A stretch of 64,000 nucleotides of DNA from Chloranthus sessilifolius (GCA_021018995.1 CM037590.1:65815597-65879596); one strand, 5' to 3'; positions 23,853 through 35,057 are shown, counted from the first letter of the stretch. A program made the numbers and translations. The notes: a model not told the origin generated them from the letters alone.

Positions 23853-24187
23853 AGCTTCGAAGAAACCATCCGCATCTATGGCTTTTCTTGCCATGAATAA
23901 CTTTCTTTTTTTTGTAAAGGAAGATGATAAGTTCGAAAATTTTGGGAAGTTAAACCCCGAAAAATTAAAATATTGTCACTTAACGTGTCATCAAGGGGAA
24001 TTACGACCCTTGAGGCTCATAAGCGATTTGGCCGACGCTTCGTCTAAAAAGTAGCCTTACACGTTATCTTTACTTGCCATCAAACACAAATTCTTGCTCA
24101 ACTCTCCGTAATATGCCCACTTAACGGGTAAGATGACCCCCTTTCATGCAATCAAACGTGCCCAAAGTGACATTGCATTCAGGGGGC
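23082..24187. other. No gene; (GA)n microsatellite inside
   Basis: Contains (GA)n at 23819-23850. Three near-repeats of 'CTACTGAGATT/GGGCATCTGTTCAGAT' words occur at 23370-23490. No coding motif. Confidence 0.5.
23819..23850. repeat. (GA)n microsatellite
   Basis: About 16 GA units. Confidence 0.95.
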
Positions 24188-24224
24188 CATAACATCATTT
24201 TTTTTTATGGGAAACACAAAAACT

Positions 24225-24704
24225 TTAAATTGCCAAATCTTTGGAAATTACATCAAATAATTGAGGAGGAGTGCAATCCATCCACAAATCGTCACAACCA
24301 TTCAACAAACCTAATTTTGCTAGAACATCGGCAACTGCATTCGCAGAATAGCAGACAAAAGTCACCATGACGCTATTGAAGCCCTTAAGGCCTTCTTTAA
24401 TATCATAGTAAATCAATGAAAGGTCAGATGCATTAGAGACATTGGTATTCACTTCATTTATCACATTCTTAGAGTCTCCCTCCAAGATTATTCGTTGGAA
24501 ACCAAGATCATGGGCAAGTTGTATCGAATTGAGGAGTGCCATACATTCACTATGTTCGGAGCTTTGGATCCATTGGACGTTCTTAGCCTTGGCCACTACC
24601 ATTGCTCCGCTACAGTCTCTACAAATGATTCCAATACCTGTGTTTCCTTTGTTCCAAGCCCCGGTTCCAAGCCCCATCAAAATTAATTTTGATCGTCCCA
24701 ACAT
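24225..24704 (-). pseudogene. LINE ORF2 RNase H domain
   Basis: The frame contains 'GAWNKGNTGIGIICRDCSG', 'SEHSECMALLNSIQLAHDL' with the catalytic Glu, 'ILEGDSKNVI' with the catalytic Asp, and the terminal 'NAVADVLAKLGL'. The first catalytic Asp ('NFDGAWN') lies in another frame because a 13-bp direct duplication (24651-24663 and 24664-24676) shifts the reading. The domain normally removes template RNA during reverse transcription. The stop is about 20 bases before the poly(A). Confidence 0.88.
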
Positions 24705-24849
24705 CCGATGGCCGACTCCAAGAGGTTATAGCAGGGGTTGGAGTGTTTGACACTTGGATGGTTTCATTAGCATCTATGAACTGATGGAGCAAACTTATAG
24801 CGTCTTGGGTAATTTTGAGAGGATCTTTTGCTCTTTCTCCGTGAATAAC

Positions 24850-25170
24850 TCAATTTCGCTCGTTCCAAATGGCCCATGACACCGTAAAGAATGCGTTGAG
24901 ATGTTGGGCACCATTATTTTGGTGAAACTCAATGGCCCATTGGAGAAAGGACATAGACTGAATCTGATGGATTTGAGCTCCAAGCGGGGATAAAAACCAG
25001 CAAGGGGCCACTTTATCACAATCTTTGATAGCATGCTCTAAATTTTCTTTCGAGTTCCCACAAATTTCGCAAGTGCCCGAGAGACACTTTATTTTCTTCT
25101 TTAGATTCGTGCGAACTAGGAGAATGTCATTACATGCCCGCCATGCAAAAACTTCGATCTTGTTTGGCAT
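24850..25170 (-). pseudogene. LINE ORF2 zf-RVT region
   Basis: 'FAWRACNDILLVRTNLKKK', 'GTCEICGNSKENLEHAIKDC' and 'FFTVSWAIWNERN' form the zinc-binding linker found between RT and RNase H in plant LINEs. Upstream of it, 25192-25701 carries 'FAWAYNRNDKFTVRSAYYV', which belongs to the same linker in a different frame. Confidence 0.85.
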
Positions 25171-25191
25171 GCATGCGCACCAAATAGATTT

Positions 25192-26967
25192 TCATAAACT
25201 TTCCATTTCATTAGTATGGGCACAACTCATTTCTCCCTCTTTTTTGATAATCTCTTTTGCCACATAATACGCTGATCTGACCGTGAACTTGTCATTACGA
25301 TTATAGGCCCAAGCAAAATTATCCATTCTCGCAGATATTGGGAGGGGAATGCTAAGAATTGCGTCTCTATCTTCTTTGACAAAAAAAATTTCAAGGACAT
25401 CATTTTTCCAGCATTTCTGGTCCTCAAAAATCAGCTCACTTACCCAAACCGGCGAGTTCTCACACTGTGGGGAAAAAGTACGGAAAGGTTTTGGGCGCGG
25501 GATCCAGTTATTGTTCCAAATGATACCTCGTTCAATCACCCCCCCTAGCTTGGAGTATGCTACTCCATGTGAATGACTCATTGCACTTTCTTTTCGCCGA
25601 CATAAAGGAGGATTGAGGAAAGTACTTCGCCTTGAAAAGTCGAGCCATGAGAGAATTAGGATTTGAGATGATCCTCCAACCTTTCTTACCGAGCAAAGCA
25701 TGGTTGAAGGCTACCAATTCTTTGAACCCCATTCCCCCACGAGCTTTGGATTTGCAAAGATTTTTCCAAGCAAGCCCGTGGATACCCTTAGTTTTGTTCG
25801 AGTTGCCCCACCAAAATTTTGAAGACATGGCCGAGATCTCACTTAGAAGGGATTCTGAAAGTTTGAAACAACTCATCATGTAGGTAGGGATGGCTTGGGA
25901 CATGGCCTTGATGAGGATCTCCTTGCCTGCTTTAGAAAGTAACTTCTCACTCCATCCTTGGGTTCTCTTCCAGACTATGTCTTCTAAGCTATCAAAAACC
26001 GCCCTTTTCGCCCTTCCGATTACTATTGACATCCCCAAGTAACATTCATGTCTAAACCGTATCTTTGATTTGAAACATATTACGAATAACCACCTTTCGT
26101 TCCGCCCCTACATTCTTGCTGAAAGTGAGCGAAAATTTACTGAAACTGATCATTTTGCCCGACGCTTTTTCATATAGCTTCAAGATGTTTAGGATCTCCA
26201 GGCATTTTTTATCTGTATCTTTGAAGTAAAGGATGCTATCATCTGCAAAAAATAAATGAGAGATTTTTGGGGCTCCTCGGTAAATATGGACCCCAGTTAG
26301 ACTCTTTGATACGATTGACTTATTTATGAGATTTGAAAAAATTTCAGCACAAATAATGTATAGATAAGGGGACATAGGGCAGCCCTGCCTAAGACCTTTG
26401 GAGGGCACAACATGACCAAAGACACATTGATGGTGAAGGAGAAGGTTGTTGAGGTGACACATCCCATAATGAGGGAAACCCATCTGGCACTAAAACCTAT
26501 TTTGAGTAATATTTTTTCAAGGAAAAGCCACTCGACACGATCATAAGCTTTGCTCATATCGAGCTTTAGAGCACACCACCCAGACTTTCCAACCCGTTTA
26601 TTTTTTAAGTAATGGGAAATTTGAAAGGCTACCAGAGAAGTGTCGGTTATCAATCTCCCGGGAATGAAGGCACTTTGCGACTCGGATATGATGGAAGGAA
26701 GAATGAGTTTGAGGCAGTTTGCTAAGACCTTGGCTATTATTTTGTAGACCACATTACACAAGCTGATGGTCTGAACTCAAAAAGATTTCGGGGAGACTTG
26801 GTTTTAGGGATCATAACAATAGTCGTTTTGTTGATGCTCTCCAAAGACAAATAGCCATTTAGATAAGAGAGAGCAAATTTGGTAATAGAATCACCAACAA
26901 TTGACCAGTATTTTTGGAAGAATATGGAGGCCCTACCATCATATCTGAGAGCTTTGATAGGGTGCAT
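25192..26967 (-). pseudogene. LINE ORF2 reverse transcriptase
   Basis: Spread over overlapping frames 26967-26737, 26761-26324, 26483-26052, 26038-25532 and 25701-25192. Visible motifs: 'TTIVMIPKTKSPRNLFEFRP', 'ESQSAFIPGRLITDTSLVAF', 'ALKLDMSKAYDRVEWLFLE' with a catalytic Asp, 'GLRQGCPMSPYLYIICAE', and the catalytic FADD with Asp codons at about 26238-26243. The tail 'RTQGWSEKLLSKAGKEILIK' and 'WWGNSNKTKGIHGLAWKNLC' is the thumb region of plant LINEs. At least four frameshifts. Confidence 0.9.
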
Positions 26968-27148
26968 CTGCTTTAAGGCTATGTAGACCTCCTTGACAGA
27001 GAATTCCTTTCCGAGTCAGTGCTGTTGATCGATGGTGATGTTTGGCTCAATTCCATCAACAGCTTCATCAATGTGAGATGGATATGAAGTCTGAAAAATC
27101 TCCATGCAATGATCAATGACTATTTTTTCAACCACCTCTCTACAGTTT

Positions 27149-28312
27149 TCAAATCCAAACCCCCGATTGATCCATAAGCCCCTCTATGTGATTTTTCTTT
27201 ATTTTTTGCGAAGCCTTCGCATGGAAAAATGACGTGTTCTTGTCACCCTGTTTGAGCCAAGTGTCCTTCGATCTTTGCTGCCAAAGGATCTCTTCTTTTT
27301 CAAGGAGATCATTGAGTTCCTTCTTTAGTTCCACTTCAAGGACCCTGTTGCCACTGCCCCGGGCACCACCTTTTAATCGCTCGAGGTCATTCTGGAGAGA
27401 ATTAATCTTCGTCCATATGTTTCTGAACACATATGTATTCCATCTGGAAAGATGGAAGGATAGGTTCTCAATACGGCCACAGAGGTTGTTGATGGGATCT
27501 GGAAAGTTGTGAAGCTCCCATTTCTCTTTGATGATATCATTGCATTCACTAGTTTTGGTCCACATTGCTTCAAACCGAAATGGCTTAGAGGAGGGTATCC
27601 ATCGGTTGTTGGGTTGGACATTGGAGATAAGGATTGGGAGGTGATCAGAGGATGGGGAGTTGAGATGGGTGATAGTAGTTATATGGTTTAGTTGCAGCCG
27701 AGAATTAGAGCCAAATGCTCGGTCTAACTTTTCTTCGATGAAATCGTCTTCACTTCTCCTATTATCCCAAGTAAATTGGTATCCCGAGAATCCTAGATCA
27801 TGGAGGTTAGCATCAGTAATAGCCTCACGAAACCCATCTATATTTTTCGAATGAGCTTGGGAGCCACCTTGTTTTTCTTCGGTAGATAGTATATTGTTAA
27901 AATCACCAGCACAGATCCAGGGTAGGGAGAGACGTTGATGTAGGTTCCAGGGCAGATTCCATGATTTGAAACGATTGTGTCGCTCTGGCTCAGCATAAAA
28001 ACCAGTGAACCTCCATTTGATAGTAATGTCTGAGCGGGCTACTACAACATCAATGTGTGATTTGGAAAAGGAATTTAGCTCGACGCACCAGTTGTCTATC
28101 CATAGGAGCACCAGTCTGCTCGACCGCCCCACTGAATGAACATAAAAACCCCGACTAAAACCGTCTTGATCCTGATGTAATCCATATTTTTACTGCTCTT
28201 TTTGGTTTCTATAAGGAACACCATATCGGGACTCTCTATCTAAACCAAAAGTTGGAGAGCGCGAACTGTGCGGGGATTCTTGATCCCCCGACAATTCCAA
28301 CATAAGGTTTTC
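27149..28312 (-). pseudogene. LINE ORF2 AP-type endonuclease
   Basis: The N-terminus reads 'MKTLCWNCRGIKNPRTVRAL' from about 28313, then 'PDMVFLIETKKS' after a stop. From 28132 an open frame of 327 codons holds 'FTGFYAEPERHNRFKSW', 'WICAGDFNNILSTEEK', 'GFSGYQFTWDNRR', 'EEKLDRAFGS' and 'SSDHLPILI', the catalytic blocks of LINE endonucleases. 'DTWLKQGDKNTSFFHAKASQ' marks the linker to RT. It nicks target DNA to prime reverse transcription when intact. Confidence 0.9.
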
Positions 28313-28599
28313 ATGGTGACCGGCAGGGTTGCATAGCAATCCCCGCCGATAGACTCTCGTGGCAGCTCCTCTTGGCCTCCGTTTCATCAAACAACTCATG
28401 TGTAGTCTAGGAGCAGGTTTCGGAAAGGTCGACTCTGCCACGTTTTTTAGTATGGCAGAGAGGTGATGACAAAGGTGTAGAATCATGTTTGGTGGTGGGG
28501 TGTAGGTCGGAAAGGGTAAGTTCAGGTGAAAGAAGGGGGGTGTGATCAGACTCTTTGGGTGGGCCGGCTTTGAGTGGGCTGGTAAGGGAGAGATTGCTT

Positions 28600-30436
28600 T
28601 TGGGGTGTAGGCAGATTTGCATTAGGTGTATGTTCTGAGATGATTGGTGTGCTCAAAGCGGGAGTTGAGGAGTTTTTGGTCAAAATTGGTGAGCGGGAGC
28701 GAGCAGAATTTTGGTTATCAGGAGCGGGAAAAGTGGGGATTGATTGATATGCTAGGCGAGCATATCGCTTGACGGAGCGGATGTTAGATACCGGAAGAGG
28801 AGAGTTCGCTTGAAAGTGGGAGGAGTATTAGGAACATGGTGGAGGTTAGGTAACTGAAAGGGTTCCTTGAAAGTGGAGGGGGTATTAGAATGGTGGAGGA
28901 GGTTGGGTAACTGGATGGGTTTTTTGAAAGTGGGAGGGGTATTGGAATCGTAGAGGAGGTTGGGTAACTGAATGGGTATGAGAGGGGTTTTTGGGTCGTG
29001 GAGGAGGTTGGGTCACTGAATGGGTAAGTGAGTGGGCTCCTTGAAAGTGGGAGGGGTATTGGAAACATGGCGGAGGTTGGGTAACTGAATGGGTAAGTGG
29101 GTGGCTTACTTGAAAGTGGGAGGGATTTTTGGGTCATGGAGGAGGTTGGGTAATTCAATGGGGTTCACACGTTCCTTGAAGGGATAGTTGGTGGTAATAG
29201 AAGGTTCCTTGGAATTAGGAGAGATCTCAAGATATGTGAAGGAGGTTGCCTTATCGGTTGGTGGTTTGTCAACAATGTGAGGACGTGGGTTAGAAAGTTG
29301 GTCGAAAATGGGAAGGTTGGGAGTTGGAGTAACATTCGCCGAAAACGAATGTCGAGCATCATCCGCCACTGAAACTTTAGAACTCGAGACTTCAATCAGG
29401 GTCCCCGAGATTCGTGTCATCCCATCCAACCATCCAATGGTTCAGAACCATCGCCATTGATTTCTCCACTGGGTTTGTACGGGGGTTATCGATCTGCATG
29501 GATGCCCCCGTCGTACCATCGTTGGCCTCTGATCGCTCTAAATGGAGCATGCTTCGAGAGGCCCTTCTTGGCCGCTTTTTGATGTGATTGGACACCGCCG
29601 AGCCTCCAACGAAGTTCGAGTTGCTTGGATTTACTCTAAGCCACACACCATACTGCTTTTTAGGGGGTCGTTCAGAGATAACTGATGGGGAAGATTCACA
29701 ATGCCTCTCATTGTAACCAATGATTCCACAACAATAGCAGAAATTGGGCAGTCACTCATACTGAAAGGAGATCCACCTCTTCTCCTCCTTTTCGAGCTTG
29801 AAAAAAACTCCTCGTTTCAAAGGCCTAGTAATATCTAAGGACACCCTGACTCGAAGATAATGACCCCAACATTTCACACACTCATCAGCATCAACTTCCA
29901 GTGCTCTTCCCAATAGATTCCCTATTTTGAAACCCATCTTGCTTGTCATGACTCCCAGGGGTAACCCAACAGCTCGAACCCAAAAAGCAACGGTATTGAA
30001 AGGAATTTGATCGATAGACATATTTACTTTATATTCAGAAAGAACTGCAATGTTATTATCAAAGCACCATGGTCCTAATCAGAGAATACGTCTCATTTTT
30101 GCGGCCTCAGTGAACTGTTTTTACCTCTGATTTGATACCCCAAATCCTTCGGATGGTCACTTTGAAGGCATCTCCATTGATACGTCTCATGATTTGGACC
30201 TTACCCACAAGGCAATGGATGTCGGAGTTGATGACATCATCTAATTCCGATGTGAAAAATAAGCTTTTTGTTGATACCAGAGAACAAATCCTCCATGATA
30301 ACCGGGAGAAAACCCTCACACTCGGGAGACCAAGAAGAGAGAAAGACAGTGAGACAAACTCACATGGGCTCACACAATCGATGGGAGAGAGGTGAGAGAG
30401 ATACCAAATTTCAGATATACCACTACAAAGCATCAC
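28600..30436 (-). pseudogene. LINE ORF1 (DUF4283/zinc-knuckle protein)
   Basis: The N-terminal part 'CLVGKVQIMRRINGDAFKVT' is followed by 'FNTVAFWVRAVGLPLGVMT' and 'GHYLRVRVSLDITRPLKRG' (30021-29752), the DUF4283 pattern of plant LINE ORF1. The zinc knuckle near 29745-29700 reads FCYCCGIIGYNERHC, where the expected His is Tyr. The C-terminal half is a proline-rich linker containing a 57-bp minisatellite. Stops near 29750 and elsewhere break it. When intact it binds element RNA. Confidence 0.78.
28795..29165 (-). repeat. Coding minisatellite in LINE ORF1 (period about 57 bp)
   Basis: Five to six imperfect units containing TTGAAAGTGGGAGGGGTATT and GGAGGTTGGGTAACTGAATG. On the coding strand they encode a 19-residue Pro/Ser-rich repeat in one frame or another. 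Some units lack their first half, and two units start GGGTTTTTGGGTC instead. Confidence 0.88.
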
Positions 30437-30507
30437 GGGCTTGAAACACTTTGACGTCTATTGCTGAATCTAGCCAACTATAACGTCATTTCCGTTCAAA
30501 CGCAATC

Positions 30508-30717
30508 TTAGGATGATTTTTGATCTTCATGATGACACCCTGTAGCGCTAAATTGGTGCCACTTGTACAAAGTCAATGAACTCATAAGTAAACCTGCCAC
30601 ATAATTATGCATTCTTCTACCTGGAACCTGTTGTACAATTGCAAACCCACCATCAAGAAACATAAGAAGTTCATGAAGACAACTTCTTATGTGATTAACT
30701 TCGGACCACGGTAACAT
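30508..30717 (-). other. Unrecognised 69-codon ORF
   Basis: The frame reads with 'CLHELLMFLDGGFAIVQQVP' and 'YVAGLLMSSLTLYKWHQF'. It looks compositionally like real protein but I recognise no family. It lies just outside the LINE's probable 5' end and may be an exon of an older gene or element into which the LINE inserted. No splice sites were confirmed. Confidence 0.2.
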
Positions 30718-30769
30718 AAGAAGTTCATGTGATTAACTTTCAAGTAACCCTTTTTTCATATGTGATTAA

Positions 30770-30880
30770 CTTCGGACCAAGGTATCGAATATCGGCTGAT
30801 ACCGATACGTATCGGTGATATTATCGGTTTTTTGGACATCCAACTGATGCCTACCGATAAAATGGTGGTCGTTCTCGAAC
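30770..30880. repeat. Left arm of a possible older inverted-repeat element interrupted by the MULE
   Basis: GGTATCGAATATCGGCTGAT and CCGATACGTATCGG here resemble, in reverse complement, ACGTATCAG...GATACCGATACC at 38937-38982 beyond the MULE. No TSD found. Confidence 0.4.
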
Positions 30881-31095
30881 GTTGACACGAAGAGTAGATG
30901 TGGGCGACAAGCAACAACTGCTGAGGACTGCCTAGATCTTTCTTTTTATTATTTATTTTATTATTTTAAATAAGAATAAATGAAAAAAAGCAAAAGGAAA
31001 AGTATCTTTCTCTCTTGGTGTATACTGCTTGCCCGCCTAACAACCCGACATCCCTTCTTCTAGCCTGACATCCTATTCTTTTAGCCTGCCACAAA

Positions 31096-31105
31096 TTATT
31101 TTATA
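31096..31105. repeat. Left 10-bp TSD of the large MULE (TTATTTTATA)
   Basis: Identical to 38772-38781. Confidence 0.9.
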
Positions 31106-31296
31106 GGGTTAATTGCACTGCAGTCTCTATGTTTCTCTAATATTATATGCAAGTCACTGTACTTTTCATTATTTAAAATTCATCCAAACTTTTGGATGTC
31201 TTATGTATAAGAGTCCCTACTCTAACCTAAGGTAACCCAACTACTCTATCCACTTAACTAAGTATAATTTATGTAATAAAAATACCATATTTACCC
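31106..31296 (+). repeat. Left 191-bp TIR of the MULE
   Basis: Shares GGGTTAATTGCACTGCAGTC, TTTTCATTATTT, CATCCAAACTTTTGGATG and GGTAACCCAACTACTC with the right TIR in inverted orientation. Roughly nine positions in ten agree and no gap is needed. Confidence 0.93.
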
Positions 31297-31359
31297 TCCC
31301 TTTATAGAAACACATTCACATAGGATTTTAATGCCCAAGTTCCAACCATAGTCACCAAA

Positions 31360-31595
31360 TCGGGGTTCGGTAATAGTTCGGCCCAAAAAAATCCCGATTA
31401 TGTGATGGACAAAGTATGGGCTAGGTCATTTTTAAGTCGGCCCAGCCCGAATAATAATCCGGTCGAGCATGAGGCCACCATTTTAGCCCATTTAAAACTC
31501 AAGCGGTTTAAGTCCCGGCCCATTGAGACCCCTAATTTTAGGGACAGTCTAAGCAGGCTGATGGGCCAAACCAACCCTATTGACAGCCTAATACC
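31360..31595. repeat. GGCCC-rich MITE-like fragment inside the MULE
   Basis: 'GTCGGCCCAGCCCG', 'CCCGGCCCATTGAGACCC' and the end-like 'CCTATTGACAGCCTAA' resemble the hAT MITE family at 46750, 47809 and 63145. The left terminus and TSD are not clear. Confidence 0.45.
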
Positions 31596-32639
31596 TATCA
31601 TGCTTTGTAGGTTTTTATGCCTTTATTCTTTTAATTTCTGTTATTTTTTCAAAAAATGCTGGTATATTCTAAAAAAATATCGGCTAAATACCGGTACGAG
31701 CAATGATCGAGACCACTATTGTATCGGAGTTGAGATTTGAAACGTAAGATGGTACACAACTACCAACCTGATCACCAACACACGGAATGCATGTCGTGTG
31801 CTGCATCGATATGAAGAATTGTGTGGACAAAAAGAACATGGAGATCTGTGCGCATCTAAAAGTTTTTATGATGCACGGCTAGCATGTTGTTCCCCGACAA
31901 TCAGATTGATAGCTTATTACTACACCCATCAATGAGTAGCAGTTGGGTCCTTAAATTTTAGGATAAATGAAAATTAAAATGACCACTTTAGAGAGTCGGG
32001 TTTGCTGCCTAATTTGTAGCCAAGTTGACTGGCAGAAATAGAAAAAAATTAAAATAAAACCTATATAAGGGCATTCAATTTTTGGTAGAACACAAGTTTG
32101 TTTCATCTTCTTTTCCATAACAACTAGAAAACAAGATCAGAAAATTACTTTTGGTTATAGTAAGTAGGTAAGAAAATCAGGTTTTACCTTCTTCTCTTCT
32201 ATTACATGTACACCCAAAACAACTTTTACACCAATTGAGGCACACTCACAACACTACATGAAAACAGCCCCGAGCCATAGGAGAGTCAAACACCGAACAC
32301 CGGCAACAGATTCTTGTCACCACCAGATGTTTTTAGGCACATTAGAATTAGTAGAACTGAAGGTTAGTGGTTACGGCTCTGAGACGTCAAAGTGTCACCA
32401 CAAATCCTTTCCTTCAGGTATGGAAGGTAACTAAAAAAACAAACTTCCATCGCTGCATTCAGTGTAAAAGAATTCACCAAGCCTGTGAACAATTTTACCC
32501 CTATTTGAAGTTGACAACACGTACCAACTCTAAACTCCTCGATCGAGATCAGCTCCCTACCTAAATTCTAACAAGTTAGTCGCTTAAATATACCAATAAA
32601 ACAATTCCTTCCGATCCGCCGCTTAAACTTCCACCCTCC
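31596..32639. other. MULE interior without recognised genes
   Basis: Between the left TIR region and the DUF620 fragment I see no homology. It may hold further captured sequence or untranslated element DNA. Confidence 0.35.
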
Positions 32640-33016
32640 ATATGATGTTGTTAAAGTTGTCCTGAGGCTTCTCCAATGCGGCCACCTTTGATCAATTTGA
32701 TCCACCTATGGTCTTCTCGCCGATGCATCTGGTGTCGGCAAACATGCTAGCAGTGGTTCAATGATCAAGTCCCTGTGAAACCAAGAACCAAAAACTAATC
32801 AAACTCCAAACATAATTAGTGTAATTAAATAAACTAATAACAATGGTTTTAAAACAATATAGAGGGCAATTTTACCTAAAGAGCATGGCGTAACGACCTT
32901 ACAGGTCCTTTGGCAGCATGGGCACTGAGCCAAGGGGTGTGCCTCCAGACAAGCTTGCCATTGCAACCGGCATGGACTTTGCTGCCTCCAATCGCAAGCT
33001 CTACATACCACAGGAA
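32640..33016 (-). pseudogene. Captured DUF620 gene fragment (two exons, one intron)
   Basis: Exon a (about 33016-32876) encodes 'FLWYVELAIGGSKVHAG', 'GKLVWRHTPWLSAHAAKGPV' and 'RSLRHAL'. Exon b (32772 downwards) encodes 'GLDH-TTASMFADTRCIGEKT'. Together they match the DUF620 block W(R)HTPW..AHAAKGPxRPLRRALQGLDPxTTA...CIGEK. A 103-bp intron with GT donor (32875-32874) and AG acceptor lies exactly between LQ and GLD. The last codon of exon a is TAG where the family has a Gln CAG codon, and GLDP reads GLDH followed by a stop. DUF620 proteins have no well established biochemical role. Only about 80 residues remain. Confidence 0.8.
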
Positions 33017-33517
33017 GAAATGGAGGGATTTAACATTTTAAAAAAATCTGATGGAAGTAGTTTGGATCTTATAGACCACTAACAAGGACTAATTTACTTA
33101 CATTAATATCACTTGTCGGCAAATAGAGGCCCGTCTTAAATTATCCAAACGCTTTAGCAAGAAACATGATCATAATCTTCTACCATGATATCTCCACTAT
33201 TATGCTCATACTTTACTGCTCTTTTTTTTTAAATTAAGCAGATTATATAATAAAGAATTTTATCTATTTATTTTTGTCATTATATGTTAAATGTCTTTAA
33301 CTGTTCAGATCATTTCTCACCTATATAAGAAATATTCCCTCATTCTTACATTTTAATAGTTATTACATTAAAATACAGGGTCAATCACTAGCTGAGCAAA
33401 GATAAACTATAAACAATCAACTAAAACTATTTTACGTTTAGATTTAAATTTCAAACTTAGGAAATGAAAAGCAGTAGAAATTAAGAAGAAAAACAACCAC
33501 AAATAACAAGGGCAAAC

Positions 33518-33824
33518 CTGTATGATGCCTTTGACACGCCACACTTCATGCTTAAGAAGTACAATATGTGAATCATCTGGATGAAGGGCCTTGAGTTCTT
33601 GTCTAACCTCCTCCATACTTGCATTATGATCCCTGGGCAACTGCTCTACAATAATATTATTTAACAGTCCTAAACAGCCTATTACTACTCGAGAGCCACC
33701 CAAATTGGCAATATAAATGTTCCTCTCCAAATAATTTCAACCAAACAATAGGATCCTTGGTTGCGGAAAATGCATTAATTTCTAAGAACATCTTCAGATA
33801 TAGTTCCATTCTCACGAGCAAGCC
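33518..33824 (-). pseudogene. Captured clade D PP2C phosphatase fragment
   Basis: Minus strand from an AG acceptor (33826-33825) gives 'GLARENGTISEDVLRN', then with small deletions 'AFSATKD', 'RNIYIANLGGSRVVIG', 'QLPRDHNASMEEVRQELKAL', 'HPDDSHIVLLKHEVWRVKG' and 'IIQ', followed by a GT donor at 33517-33516. This is the second exon pattern of plant clade D PP2Cs (SxRQEL..LHPDDS..VVLKH.VWRVKGLIQ). Metal-binding GDSR reads GGSR here. In-frame damage around 33730-33780 shows decay. The 107-codon frame at 33730-33407 runs on past the donor into intron. Confidence 0.85.
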
Positions 33825-34247
33825 CTGTAAAGCATAAAAAAGAAAGGAGTTGTAAGTCTTTAAACACCCCCTGAAAGAATGCTAGCATGTTAGTTTCAAT
33901 ATAGAAGCAAAACTATCAAATGCTTAGGCGACTCAAAATGGTAACCCACCCTGACTGCCTAAGCAATCGTCAATAACCTTACTATATTTTTATACATATA
34001 TATAGTGTATATATGAAATATTACGTCATATATGCATATGATATTTTATACTTATGTATATAGATTAAATTACAATATTCATAATAGAATTGCGCTAAAA
34101 CTGTCGAATGCTTAGGCGACTCAAGTTACAAAAGTCCACTATCTTTGTGATGCAAATCATATCATGAGTTAACCAACCTACTCTATTCTAGTAACAAAAT
34201 CCAGTTAAAACAAGTGCCCAGATGGTTAAAAAAACAGCCGAGGGAAA

Positions 34248-34572
34248 ATAGTTACATGAAGAAGTGAAGATTTTGTATGTTGAATCTGATATCAATCCAT
34301 GAGACCAGAGGACCTCGGCCCGTGAATTGAAGTCGGTTGAAAATTCTAGAACTGGGTTCCCCAACTTTAATAGTGACATGAAGAAAAATTAGTAAACTCG
34401 CCTGAATTTTTATAAACAGGGAAAAAATATGTTGGAAATCGTACCATATTCTTGCGAATTGAAAATGGATCTATTTATTTTGATCTACTCGCAACAATTC
34501 CTTTCAGATTGGAGAGCTTTGCCTTCTTATTGAATTGAATAATTAATTGGGCAAGTTGTGGAACATAGTGAC
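34248..34572 (-). pseudogene. Captured serine carboxypeptidase-like gene fragment (two exons)
   Basis: Exon A (34572 to about 34489), after an AG acceptor, encodes 'GHYVPQLAQLIIQFNKK' and 'AKLSNLKGIVA'. After an intron of about 120 bp, exon B (from about 34364) encodes 'LGNPVLEFSTDFNSRAEVLW' and 'SHGLISDSTYKIFTSSCNY'. This is the 'VPQLAxLI..FNKK.K..NLKGIALGNPVLEF.TDFNSRAEFFWSHGLISDSTY' block of plant SCPL45-type serine carboxypeptidases, with the intron at the expected place. The donor after GIVA is not a clean GT, so the boundary is approximate. The catalytic Ser, Asp and His regions are not included. Confidence 0.87.
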
Positions 34573-35057
34573 CTGGTTATAACAAAAACTAACAATAATA
34601 TAATTTAAATGGATAAAAATTACGGAGAGATGATAAACAGATTACAGAGACAACAGTATATAAAATGGTTAATTGCAATGCAACATATAAAATGGTTAAT
34701 TGTACTGTTTTAAGACATCCACGTGCCCCCGCACAACCACAAAAAATAAAAATAAATCAACATCAGCCATCAATTACCATCTAAATGGCCAAACTAATAG
34801 CCAAATATCCATCATCCACCATAAAAACTGTAAAGTAATCTACAATAAAAGATAATGTCCTACATAAAGTGTTATCACCAAAAAATCAACACAAAAGCAA
34901 TATCCATCATTGAACATTGACCTTCTACTTCCCTGTCCAGAATCATAACCTGAAAATAAGAAAATATTAATCAAATATTTATGCTTCTCTAGTTGATGAA
35001 AGATACAAGCAGTTCAGATGAATTTGAAATAATATAAATTAAATGAATACTTGACCA

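Larger units (their letters stand above)
24198..30478 (-). mobile_element. L1-type LINE with RNase H (about 6.3 kb, decayed)
   Basis: On the minus strand, 5' to 3': ORF1 with a DUF4283-type domain and zinc knuckle, then an ORF2 with AP endonuclease, reverse transcriptase (FADD), zf-RVT and RNase H, ending in a 9-base A run at 24206-24198. The order is that of plant L1-clade LINEs. Possible TSD: ATAACATCATT (24189-24199) against ATAACGTCATT (30480-30490), one mismatch. Stops and frameshifts occur in every domain, so it is inactive. It is near full length rather than 5'-truncated. Confidence 0.88.

Noticed and set aside
24442-25883. Plus-strand frames across the LINE (24442, 25025, 25349, 25632, 27234 and others)
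   Set aside because: Antisense shadows of the minus-strand LINE ORF2.
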